Positions 1 through 4,652 of a stretch of DNA of 6,692 bases are shown here, one piece after another. The DNA is from Planococcaceae bacterium UBA3370 (GTDB taxonomy: Bacteria > Bacillota > Bacilli > Bacillales_A > Planococcaceae). Each line of letters starts with the position of its first letter. The stretch's first letter is position 1. The notes under the pieces are model-generated. The model was not told the DNA's origin. It was given only the letters and a program-made list of their open reading frames with translations, and searched no databases. The stretch is taken from contig DEQI01000028.1 in the NCBI GenBank assembly GCA_002360295.1, positions 1 through 6,692 on the forward strand, written 5' to 3'. The translations under genes and the position numbers were made by a program.

Positions 1-100
1 TGATGTCCTTTTACAACTTAAATGTGATGTATACAACTTAGTCGTAATGTAAACAACTCAATTGTCACGTACACAACTCATTCGTGATGTAAAAGGTGTG
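1..100. repeat. Tandem 20-bp degenerate repeats, probable IS21-like element end
   Basis: Five consecutive 20-bp units start at about 1, 21, 41, 61 and 81. Four carry the shared block ACAACTYA (units 1-4) and four carry a TGATGTA-like block (units 2-5, for example GATGTATACAACT, AATGTAAACAACT, CACGTACACAACT). Regularly spaced degenerate units of this size are typical of transposase-binding arrays at the ends of IS21-family and related DDE elements. No transposase gene is visible, so the element body would lie left of the window, or this is a solo end. The exact terminus is not resolved. Seen: the periodic repeats. Inferred: the IS21-like identity. Confidence 0.5.
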
Positions 101-185
101 TAAAATATTAAAATAATTAATTTAGATTTTTAATAAAGTTAATTTAATTAACGATATTAACCTTTTATATGTGAGAGCAAATCTA
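101..185. other. AT-rich spacer with no gene seen
   Basis: This stretch is very AT-rich, with TTAATTAA-like runs and a partial inverted symmetry around TTAATTTA / TTAATTAA. There is no open frame, convincing promoter or RNA here. It separates the repeat array on the left from the hairpin at 186-225. Confidence 0.4.
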
Positions 186-225
186 AAGAGCATGTTTTGA
201 AAAAAATTGATCAAAACATGCTCTT
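186..225. terminator. Long perfect hairpin, possible bidirectional terminator
   Basis: A 15-bp perfect inverted repeat (186-200 pairing with 211-225, arms AAGAGCATGTTTTGA and its complement) encloses a 10-nt A-rich loop. There is no clean T-tract on either side, only ATATATT on the + strand and TTTAGATTTG on the minus strand. The terminator call is therefore tentative. It could end transcription coming from the element on the left. Confidence 0.4.
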
Positions 226-296
226 ATATATTGTGAAAATCAATCACGTCATCTGTTGCTTTGAAATAAAGTTTGATCATTTTGTAATGGTGTTGC

Positions 297-313
297 TCAA
301 CAATCGCGCCCGT
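297..313 (+). repeat. Left half of hairpin repeat copy A, split by the IS110 insertion
   Basis: The left flank of the IS110 element reads TCAACAAT then GCGCCCGT. Joined to the right flank at 1937-1945 it rebuilds a short hairpin with arms TCAACAA (297-303) and TTGTTGA (1938-1944). It has the same start (TCAACAAT) and the same right side (GCGCCCG then TTGTTGAA) as the repeat at 3003-3070. Copy A is shorter than the other two, as if lacking the middle of the repeat. Positions 306-313 are the bases read by the predicted left target guide. Confidence 0.65.
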
Positions 314-316
314 TCG

Positions 317-322
317 TAATAT
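317..322 (+). promoter_or_regulatory. -10 half of the junction promoter (TAATAT)
   Basis: TAATAT lies 5 bp inside the left core (GT then TCG). In the integrated state the upstream flank offers only a weak TTGCTC at 293-298, 18 bp away. When the element is excised as a circle, the right end brings TTGACA (1918-1923) to 16 bp upstream. Transcription would then start near 327-331, at the base of the first RNA stem. Junction promoters driving the bridge RNA are known for IS110 elements; the assignment here is by sequence. Confidence 0.6.
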
Positions 323-377
323 GAGGTTAGCCAGTTTTTTCTGGTTGACCTTTTTCTTTTAGGTCTTATTATAACGG

Positions 378-440
378 TAGTCGGGGTAGAACGTAGCGCC
401 CGTGGGAGTTAATCCCGTCAACAAAACTGTTCACCCCCTA
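378..440 (+). other. Target-binding loop of the bridge RNA with LTG and RTG guides
   Basis: The basal stem pairs UAG (378-380) with CUA (438-440), GGGGU (383-387) with ACCCC (433-437), and GAAC (389-392) with GUUC (429-432), with a bulged A at 388. A small hairpin GGGA/UCCC (404-407 with 413-416) caps it. Between them, 396-403 (GCGCCCGU) is identical to the left flank 306-313, and 419-427 (CAACAAAAC) is the reverse complement of the right flank 1935-1943. This is the left and right target guide order and orientation known from IS621-type bridge RNAs. Both guides include the GT core. Confidence 0.78.
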
Positions 441-511
441 CTTGTATAAACATGTTTCGAGCTGGTTGGGACAAGGATCCCGTTTAACAAGCGAACCTAT
501 GACATTACAAG
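441..511 (+). other. Donor-binding loop of the bridge RNA with LDG and RDG guides
   Basis: The closing stem CUUGUA (441-446) pairs with UACAAG (506-511). Inside, AUGUU (452-456) can pair with GACAU (501-505), and a hairpin GGGA/UCCC pairs 468-471 with 478-481. The segment 460-467 (AGCUGGUU) equals the right-end terminus 1930-1934 followed by the core and first left-end base (312-314). The segment 492-497 (CGAACC) is the reverse complement of base 1934 followed by 312-316. These are the expected left and right donor guides reading the circular junction. AGCUG (460-464) could alternatively pair with CAGCU (512-516), so the fold may switch. Confidence 0.75.
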
Positions 512-550
512 CAGCTTTAGGGGTTACCGACTAATTTAGTATTTTCTTTG

Positions 551-558
551 AGGAGGAG
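551..558 (+). promoter_or_regulatory. Strong ribosome binding site of the transposase
   Basis: AGGAGGAG lies 8 nt before the ATG at 567 and fixes that start. A nearer ATG at 559-561 is out of frame and abuts the site. The site follows the bridge RNA region directly, so the same junction promoter could supply both the RNA and the transposase message. Confidence 0.75.
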
Positions 559-566
559 ATGTCATT

Positions 567-1805
567 ATGAATCCAGTCGTAGGTCTGGATGTTTCAAAAG
601 GAGAAAGTCAGGTTCAAGCCTTTTTAGATAAAGGCAAACCATATCGAAAGAGCTTTAGTATTAAACATACTCTTGATGGTTTAGAAAGTTTATTAGAATT
701 TCTAAGGGATATAGAGAAATTGGCTGATGGTAAGCAACCTTCGGTTATTTTAGAATCTACAGGTCAATACCATATGCCTGTCATTCAATTTTTGGAGGAG
801 CAACAATACGTCTATATTATTGTAAACCCACTTATCTCTCATCGGGCTAGAAGTACAAATTTACGCAAGGTAAAGACCGACGCCATTGATGCTTATCATC
901 TATGTGAACTGTATTACAAGGAAGAGTTAGAACCATATAAAAAAAGAGGCATACAACTCTTAAATCTTCGTAACCTTACTAGACAACAAGAAACGGTATC
1001 AAGCATAGCTGCACAAACAAAATTACAGCTACAATCAATCTTAGATCAGGTATTCCCTGAATATAGAGGTGTTTTTGGGAATCTCTATTCAAAAATTTCG
1101 CTACAGATTCTAGCAATCTATCCAACTTCAGAAGAGGTTCTAAGCGTCAGCGAATCTGATCTTACTGATAAAATTGCAGAATTATGTACAACCCGTTCAG
1201 AAAAATGGGCAAAAGAAAAAGCTGATAAATTGAGAGAGGCAGCATTACGTAATCCATTTCAAAACAACTTGTACCAAAGCCATATATTTAACCTAAGAAT
1301 GTTTATCAACATCGTTCTTCAATATCAAGAGCATCTATCAAAGTTAGCAGCAGAAATAGATGCCCTCGCTAAAGAAATTGAAGAATATGATATTATCCAG
1401 TCTATCCCTTATATTGGAGAAAAGATTGCGGCAACAATCATCTCTGAAATTGGAGAGATTAAGCGGTTTAACCATCCAAAAAAGCTAGTGGCGTTCGCCG
1501 GTATAGATCCTAGCGTTTACTCTTCTGGTAGATTTCCTGCATCCATAAATCGCATAACCAAAAGAGGTTCTAGCAGGCTAAGGCAAGCGTTGTTTATGGC
1601 TGTACAATGCGGTATAAGAGATGCACGTAAGCAAAAAACAAGTGATGAAATACTCCCTAGAAATAAGAAATTGAGAGAGTTCTACGATAAAAAACGGGAA
1701 GAAGGAAAACCTTTTAGAGTAGCTATAATTGCTTGTGCTAATAAGCTGTTACATTGGATTTATGCCCTACTAAAAAGGAAAACGACCTTCCAAAATACAA
1801 ATTAA
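567..1805 (+). CDS. IS110-family transposase (DEDD recombinase)
   Basis: This 412-residue protein catalyses RNA-guided recombination of the element with its target. The N-terminal RuvC-like domain shows the four acidic residues in their usual settings: D8 in GLDVSK, E63 in ILESTG, and D105 and D108 in KTDAIDAY. A helical middle region (about 130-275) includes charged, coiled-coil-like stretches. The C-terminal Tnp domain runs from about 277 (SIPYIGEKIAATIISEIG) through AGIDPSVYSSG (311-321), where S319 or S320 is the likely nucleophilic serine, to NRITKRGSSRLRQAL. Length and domain order are normal and there is no frameshift, so the enzyme is probably functional. The ATG start has a strong AGGAGGAG site 8 nt upstream. 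The bridge RNA encoded just upstream is its expected partner. Its terminator is probably the hairpin at 1831-1859. Confidence 0.95.
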   Translation: MNPVVGLDVSKGESQVQAFLDKGKPYRKSFSIKHTLDGLESLLEFLRDIEKLADGKQPSVILESTGQYHMPVIQFLEEQQYVYIIVNPLISHRARSTNLRKVKTDAIDAYHLCELYYKEELEPYKKRGIQLLNLRNLTRQQETVSSIAAQTKLQLQSILDQVFPEYRGVFGNLYSKISLQILAIYPTSEEVLSVSESDLTDKIAELCTTRSEKWAKEKADKLREAALRNPFQNNLYQSHIFNLRMFINIVLQYQEHLSKLAAEIDALAKEIEEYDIIQSIPYIGEKIAATIISEIGEIKRFNHPKKLVAFAGIDPSVYSSGRFPASINRITKRGSSRLRQALFMAVQCGIRDARKQKTSDEILPRNKKLREFYDKKREEGKPFRVAIIACANKLLHWIYALLKRKTTFQNTN

Positions 1806-1830
1806 AAAGAATATCTAAGTACACCGGTCA

Positions 1831-1859
1831 AAACCTTCCAATTTTATATAGGAAGGTTT
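1831..1859 (+). terminator. Hairpin after the transposase gene, inside the IS
   Basis: A 9-bp perfect stem (AAACCTTCC 1831-1839 with GGAAGGTTT 1851-1859) with an 11-nt loop begins 26 bp after the transposase stop. Only TTTATTT follows directly, with a better T-run at 1873-1878, so termination may be partial. It lies upstream of the outward-facing TTGACA box. Confidence 0.6.
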
Positions 1860-1917
1860 ATTTGGAATACCCTTTTTTAGTATATCATGTAGGTTTTAAT
1901 TTTTTTATTGAAAAATC

Positions 1918-1923
1918 TTGACA
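1918..1923 (+). promoter_or_regulatory. -35 half of the junction promoter (TTGACA)
   Basis: A perfect consensus TTGACA lies 11 bp inside the right core, pointing outward. Joined to the left end it sits 16 bp from TAATAT (317-322) and would drive the bridge RNA in the circular form. In the integrated state no good -10 box is seen at 16-18 bp in the right flank, so strong outward transcription is not predicted here. Confidence 0.6.
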
Positions 1924-1934
1924 ACTATTAGCTG

Positions 1935-1945
1935 GTTTTGTTGAA
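1935..1945 (+). repeat. Right half of hairpin repeat copy A
   Basis: The right flank reads GT core, then TTTGTTGAA. TTGTTGA (1938-1944) is the complement of TCAACAA at 297-303. Positions 1935-1943 are the bases read by the predicted right target guide (419-427). Confidence 0.6.
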
Positions 1946-1946
1946 G

Positions 1947-2142
1947 ATTATTTTTCAGTGTCACAAACTTGCATCTGAGTACTTTATTAGGTTTATGTAT
2001 AAGGTATAACTTTAAATTTAGGCTATTTGTAATAAATAGTAGGAAAAAGTTATATGTCAATAAACAATTGAATCAAATTGTTCAGTAAGAATTAGATGAT
2101 TTGTGGTAGTAAATGGAGCACTAAAAGTATTTTATTGAAAAG
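1947..2142. other. Intergenic region with no gene seen
   Basis: This AT-rich spacer lies between the IS110 right flank and the terminator of the YsnE-like gene. The only structure noticed is a weak 7-bp hairpin (AACAATT 2063-2069 with AATTGTT 2076-2082). No open frame with a plausible ribosome binding site was found. Confidence 0.5.
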
Positions 2143-2170
2143 GGTCATTACAGTTATTGAAGTAATGACC
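2143..2170 (-). terminator. Terminator of the YsnE-like gene
   Basis: A 9-bp perfect stem (GGTCATTAC 2143-2151 with GTAATGACC 2162-2170) has a 10-nt loop. Read on the minus strand, CTTTT follows directly. It lies about 95 nt downstream of the stop codon at 2264-2266. Confidence 0.7.
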
Positions 2171-2263
2171 TCCTCAAACTTTCTAAGCAATTCTACTTCA
2201 TTATTGATGCTTAGTAAATTGACTATAAGTTCATTACTATCAGTTTCTTTATTGAAGAGTCGA

Positions 2264-2719
2264 TTATAATTGCAGTGTCATAAAACGACTGTTTGGGTCA
2301 TCTGTATATTTATCGAAAGGCTCGCAGTAAGTAAAACCAAAGCTTTCATATAGTCGACGAGCTGGCAGGAAGGCTTCCATAGAGCCTGTTTCTAGGCTTA
2401 ATGTTGTATAACCACGCATTTTAGCTTCATTAATAATAAACTGTAACATTGCTCTAGCAACACCTTTTTTCAAATGTTTCTCTACAGTTCTCATAGACTT
2501 TACTTCTCCATGTTTTGTAGTTAGTTCTTTTAAAGCTCCACACCCCATAATCTCGTCTTCTTCCCATACACTATAGAAAGTAACATCATCTTGCTTTAGG
2601 CCTTCAACATTCAAAGCATGAATACTTTCAGGAGGGGAGTTTTCAGTCATATTTGCTAAGTGTGCGCCAATAAGCCCAGTAGTTCTTTCGTCTGTTAAAT
2701 CATCTAGTTTTATTTTCAT
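2264..2719 (-). CDS. ysnE: GNAT-family N-acetyltransferase, YsnE-like
   Basis: This 151-residue cytoplasmic protein has a single GNAT fold, which uses acetyl-CoA to acetylate a small substrate. It closely resembles what I recall of Bacillus YsnE, including MTENSPPESIHAL (24-36), GCGALKEL (59-66), GEVKSMRT (71-78), the acetyl-CoA loop around HLKKGVARAM (82-91), TLSLETGSM (106-114) and ARRLYESFGF (120-129). YsnE homologues have been linked to indole-3-acetic acid production in plant-associated bacilli, but the natural substrate is not established. The ATG start is preceded by GGAAAAGGAT. The gene is monocistronic: a terminator hairpin follows and no gene lies close upstream on the same strand. 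Confidence 0.85.
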   Translation of the reverse strand: MKIKLDDLTDERTTGLIGAHLANMTENSPPESIHALNVEGLKQDDVTFYSVWEEDEIMGCGALKELTTKHGEVKSMRTVEKHLKKGVARAMLQFIINEAKMRGYTTLSLETGSMEAFLPARRLYESFGFTYCEPFDKYTDDPNSRFMTLQL

Positions 2720-2900
2720 TGTCTCACTATCCTTTTCCTTATTTTATATTATTTTCAAGCATTTCAGATATGAAATCTATCAAAAATTTGTTAAAGAGTC
2801 ATTTAAAGAGTCACAAAATAAATGCTATAGATCTAACCTACAATCACCCCAATTCTTTACTGCACACTATGAGGAAATTATGTAATCAATAATAATTAAA
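2720..2900. other. Intergenic region upstream of the YsnE-like gene
   Basis: This region must hold the minus-strand promoter of the YsnE-like gene. A TATAAA-like box lies just upstream of the ribosome binding site, but no well-spaced -35 box was found. A short inverted repeat ATTTCA/TGAAAT (2761-2776) and a direct repeat of AAAGAGTCA (around 2793 and 2807) are present. No gene was seen. Confidence 0.4.
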
Positions 2901-2933
2901 TAGGGTATTCCATCACTTGTTACAAATACCCTA
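2901..2933 (-). terminator. Hairpin terminator downstream of the second GNAT gene
   Basis: A 9-bp perfect stem (TAGGGTATT 2901-2909 with AATACCCTA 2925-2933) has a 15-nt loop. Read on the minus strand, TTTAATTATTATT follows. It lies about 170 nt past the stop of the gene at 3101-3535, with a hairpin repeat between them. The run of A on the + strand side (2933-2938) means it could also act in the other direction. Confidence 0.5.
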
Positions 2934-3002
2934 AAAAAGAGTCGTTTGGGACTTTGCTTTGCTTACCGTTGTAAATCCACATAAATCTGACTAGACCCCT
3001 TA

Positions 3003-3070
3003 TTCAACAATTTGGCCCTTTTATGGAGAAATGCGCATTCCTTATTAAAGAAATGCGCCCGATTGTTGAA
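3003..3070. repeat. Hairpin repeat copy B (68 bp, intact)
   Basis: The outer arms TTCAACAAT (3003-3011) and ATTGTTGAA (3062-3070) are perfect 9-bp complements. An inner stem pairs GCGCATT (3033-3039) with AATGCGC (3052-3058). The unit lies 30 bp past the stop of the second GNAT gene. Copy C at 6356-6424 aligns along its full length with one indel, and copy A is the IS110 target. The right arm here reads GCGCCC-GA-TTGTTGAA, with GA at the position of the IS110 GT core, so this copy would be a poorer target. Confidence 0.7.
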
Positions 3071-3100
3071 GTTTTAGTACTGTTGAAGATTCCATAGATA

Positions 3101-3535
3101 TTATTCAGATTGAGGTAACATTTTAACGAAATATTTTGGGGCTTCCGTAAACCCTTGTCTTATATAAAATCTATGAGCATCAGTTCTTCTTGAATGACAA
3201 TGTACTTCAACTCTATCGCAGTTTCTTTTTAGAGCTAAATCATTACAATACTCTTCAAGCTTACGCCCTATCCCCCTACTTCTTATGTTTTTATCAACTG
3301 CAAAATAACTAATTCTTGCAAAATCACCTTTTACAGCTAATTGTGGAATAAAATGAATGGAAATTAAAGCAATAATATTTTTATCCTCTTCAAACACAAG
3401 TAATTCCTCATTTGGTTCCGTAAGAAGTATTTCAATTTTTTCTTTAAGAAAATGTTCTGTATCTGGGTAATCCAACTGTGTTAATAACAATGAAATCTGT
3501 TTGTAATCCTCGACTTTTGCTGTTCTAACCCCCAA
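3101..3535 (-). CDS. GNAT-family N-acetyltransferase
   Basis: This is a 144-residue single-domain GNAT protein. The acetyl-CoA pyrophosphate loop is clear as R85-S-R-G88-I-G90 in NIRSRGIGRKLEEY, after the beta-4 strand ARISYFAVD (73-81). The later motif DAHRFYIRQGF (119-129) is typical of the family. The substrate cannot be told from sequence. The start is a TTG: an in-frame TAA directly precedes it, no ATG or GTG lies nearby, and GGGAGAG sits about 8 nt upstream on the minus strand. It is separated from the ligase gene by about 200 bp and is probably its own unit. The hairpin repeat and the terminator at 2901-2933 follow it. Confidence 0.85.
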   Translation of the reverse strand: MGVRTAKVEDYKQISLLLTQLDYPDTEHFLKEKIEILLTEPNEELLVFEEDKNIIALISIHFIPQLAVKGDFARISYFAVDKNIRSRGIGRKLEEYCNDLALKRNCDRVEVHCHSRRTDAHRFYIRQGFTEAPKYFVKMLPQSE

Positions 3536-3577
3536 TTATTTCACTCTCCCATCTTTATTTATGACTGTTTATTTCAA

Positions 3578-3697
3578 CTAAACTTCTGCGGATTTAAGAG
3601 TAACGCTTCGGAATTTAGATTGAGATCCATAACCATCCACTTCTATTACCGCTATTATTTTGGAGGAATTAGGTATTACTTTTTGAAATGCACACAT
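3578..3697 (-). CDS. Possible small ORF or gene remnant, 39 residues, unrecognised
   Basis: After the ligase gene one minus-strand frame stays open for about 60 codons, from a TAA inside the ligase 3' end (about 3758) to the TAG at 3578-3580. The part from the ATG at 3697 encodes 39 residues starting MCAFQKVIPNSSKIIAVIEV and ending VTLKSAEV. The composition looks protein-like, with an alternating hydrophobic stretch IIAVIEVDGYG. No ribosome binding site precedes the ATG. It could be the C-terminal remnant of a decayed gene, a small protein, or chance. I do not recognise a family. Confidence 0.25.
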   Translation of the reverse strand: MCAFQKVIPNSSKIIAVIEVDGYGSQSKFRSVTLKSAEV

Positions 3698-3735
3698 GTT
3701 ATGCAAAATATTTACAGGACTAACTTTAGCACATT

Positions 3736-4647
3736 CTAAATACCATTTCTCCTCACTTTAAGTGAATATTCAATGATTAAGTCAAGTAGCTTATGATAAG
3801 GAATATTCGCTCCCTGTGCACTTTTTGGCAGCAAACTATTTTTCGTCATCCCTGGTAATGTATTAACTTCCATCACATAAGGGATACCATCTTGAATCAT
3901 CATATCGATTCGGGCGTAAACACTACATTTCAATGAATCATAGCAAGTCATAGCAGCTAAAGAAACACGGGCCTGTGTTTCGGGAGGAAGCTGAATCACC
4001 TCTTCAATCGTAGCCACATCATTATATTTGGAGGTATAATCAAAAAACTCTCCCTGATGACGAATCGAAATCACCGGTAAAAGCTTTCCATCCAAAATGG
4101 AACAAGTGATTTCCTCACCCATAATTAGCTTTTCAATTATTACTTCGGAATCCCATTTGAATACTTCTGCAATAGCAGGCTTTAGTGTTTCTTTATCATG
4201 AACAATTTTTACTCCCACACTTGAACCGCCTGAATTAGGTTTCACAATTAGCGGGAAACCCATTTTGTCTATTTCATCCATTTTCAGTTCTTCCATGTTC
4301 GTAAGGTGAATCCAATCCGGTGTTTGCACGCCTTCAAAGCGGATGATTTTTTTTGAGATATTCTTATCCATGCATAAGCTACTGGACAGAATGCTACTCC
4401 CTGTATAAGGAACTCCCATGGTTTCAAGCGTACCTTGAATAGTACCATCCTCACCGAATTTGCCATGCAGCGCCAGTAGTGCAATGTCAAGATCGTTTAC
4501 CTTTTCCACTAATTCTTCTTTGTTCTCTATGTGAATCGGTAGAATTTCATATTTATTTTTATCTAAATGCGCGATCATTTCTTCACCTGTCATAATCGAA
4601 ACTTGTTTCTCGGAAGAAACTCCTCCCATAATTACGCCAACTCTCAT
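3736..4647 (-). CDS. ddl: D-alanine--D-alanine ligase
   Basis: This 303-residue ATP-grasp enzyme joins two D-alanines using ATP, supplying the dipeptide end of the peptidoglycan stem peptide in the cytoplasm. Visible motifs are GVSSEKQVS (9-17) in the first D-Ala site, HGKFGEDGTIQG (61-72), the ATP-binding loop NSGGSSVGV (138-146), and EFFDYTSKY (200-208), where Y208 fits D-Ala rather than D-lactate use. Also visible are R246/D248 in YARIDMM and E260/N262 in MEVNTLPGMT (metal and phosphate contacts). The length is that of the short DdlB-like form and no catalytic residue is missing. The ATG lies 5 nt after the stop of the regulator gene, behind a G-rich ATGGGGG, so translation is probably coupled and the two genes share a transcript. 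Bacilli often have a second ddl, so this need not be the only copy. Confidence 0.95.
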   Translation of the reverse strand: MRVGVIMGGVSSEKQVSIMTGEEMIAHLDKNKYEILPIHIENKEELVEKVNDLDIALLALHGKFGEDGTIQGTLETMGVPYTGSSILSSSLCMDKNISKKIIRFEGVQTPDWIHLTNMEELKMDEIDKMGFPLIVKPNSGGSSVGVKIVHDKETLKPAIAEVFKWDSEVIIEKLIMGEEITCSILDGKLLPVISIRHQGEFFDYTSKYNDVATIEEVIQLPPETQARVSLAAMTCYDSLKCSVYARIDMMIQDGIPYVMEVNTLPGMTKNSLLPKSAQGANIPYHKLLDLIIEYSLKVRRNGI

Positions 4648-4652
4648 TTTTT

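Larger units (their letters stand above)
325..534 (+). ncRNA. Bridge RNA of the IS110 element (approximate ends)
   Basis: In the IS110 family a left-end RNA bound by the transposase pairs with both target and donor DNA to direct recombination. Three successive structures are visible. A 5' stem-loop pairs 325-334 with 341-350, ten pairs including two G-U wobbles around a U6 loop. A target-binding loop spans 378-440, and a donor-binding loop spans 441-511. The wobble pairs show that structure is kept at the RNA level. The 3' end is uncertain: the second loop closes at 511, a weak UUAG/CUAA pairing (517-520 with 531-534) follows, and the transposase ribosome binding site begins at 551. The 5' end depends on the junction promoter start and may lie a few bases inside the first stem. 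Confidence 0.8.
312..1936 (+). mobile_element. Complete IS110-group insertion sequence with bridge RNA
   Basis: This is a single-transposase element bounded by a GT core at each side (312-313 and 1935-1936; the shared sequence is GTT, so the edge is ambiguous by one base). One core copy plus the body is 1623 bp. There are no terminal inverted repeats and no classical target duplication, as expected for IS110. The structured non-coding region lies in the left end, upstream of the transposase, which fits the IS110 rather than the IS1111 subgroup. The ends were placed by guide matching: the RNA at 325-534 contains segments matching the left flank, right flank, right end and left end, all meeting at the same GT. 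Transposase, RNA and both ends look intact, so the copy may be active. Confidence 0.85.

Noticed and set aside
282..510. Eight-base complementarity between 282-289 (TTGTAATG) and 503-510 in the bridge RNA, first considered as a donor guide match.
   Set aside because: It would put the left end outside the GT junction, has no matching core, and uses bases that form the closing stem of the donor loop. The 492-497 match fits all other constraints.
253..1933. CT core at 1932-1933, paired with a CT in the left flank (253-254 or 259-260), by analogy with IS621.
   Set aside because: No left-guide match was found next to either left CT, whereas GT at 312-313 and 1935-1936 satisfies all four guides.
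1863..2912. Eleven-base inverted identity between 1863-1873 and 2902-2912 (TGGAATACCCT).
   Set aside because: It is short, does not extend, and the second copy is explained as a terminator arm. It is probably chance.
3003..3070. CRISPR or tandem-array interpretation of the TTCAACAA repeats.
   Set aside because: The copies are kilobases apart with no regular spacers and have hairpin symmetry, so they are dispersed repeats.
4284..4490. Minus-strand open frame overlapping ddl.
   Set aside because: It lies wholly inside the well-conserved ligase gene in another frame; a shadow.
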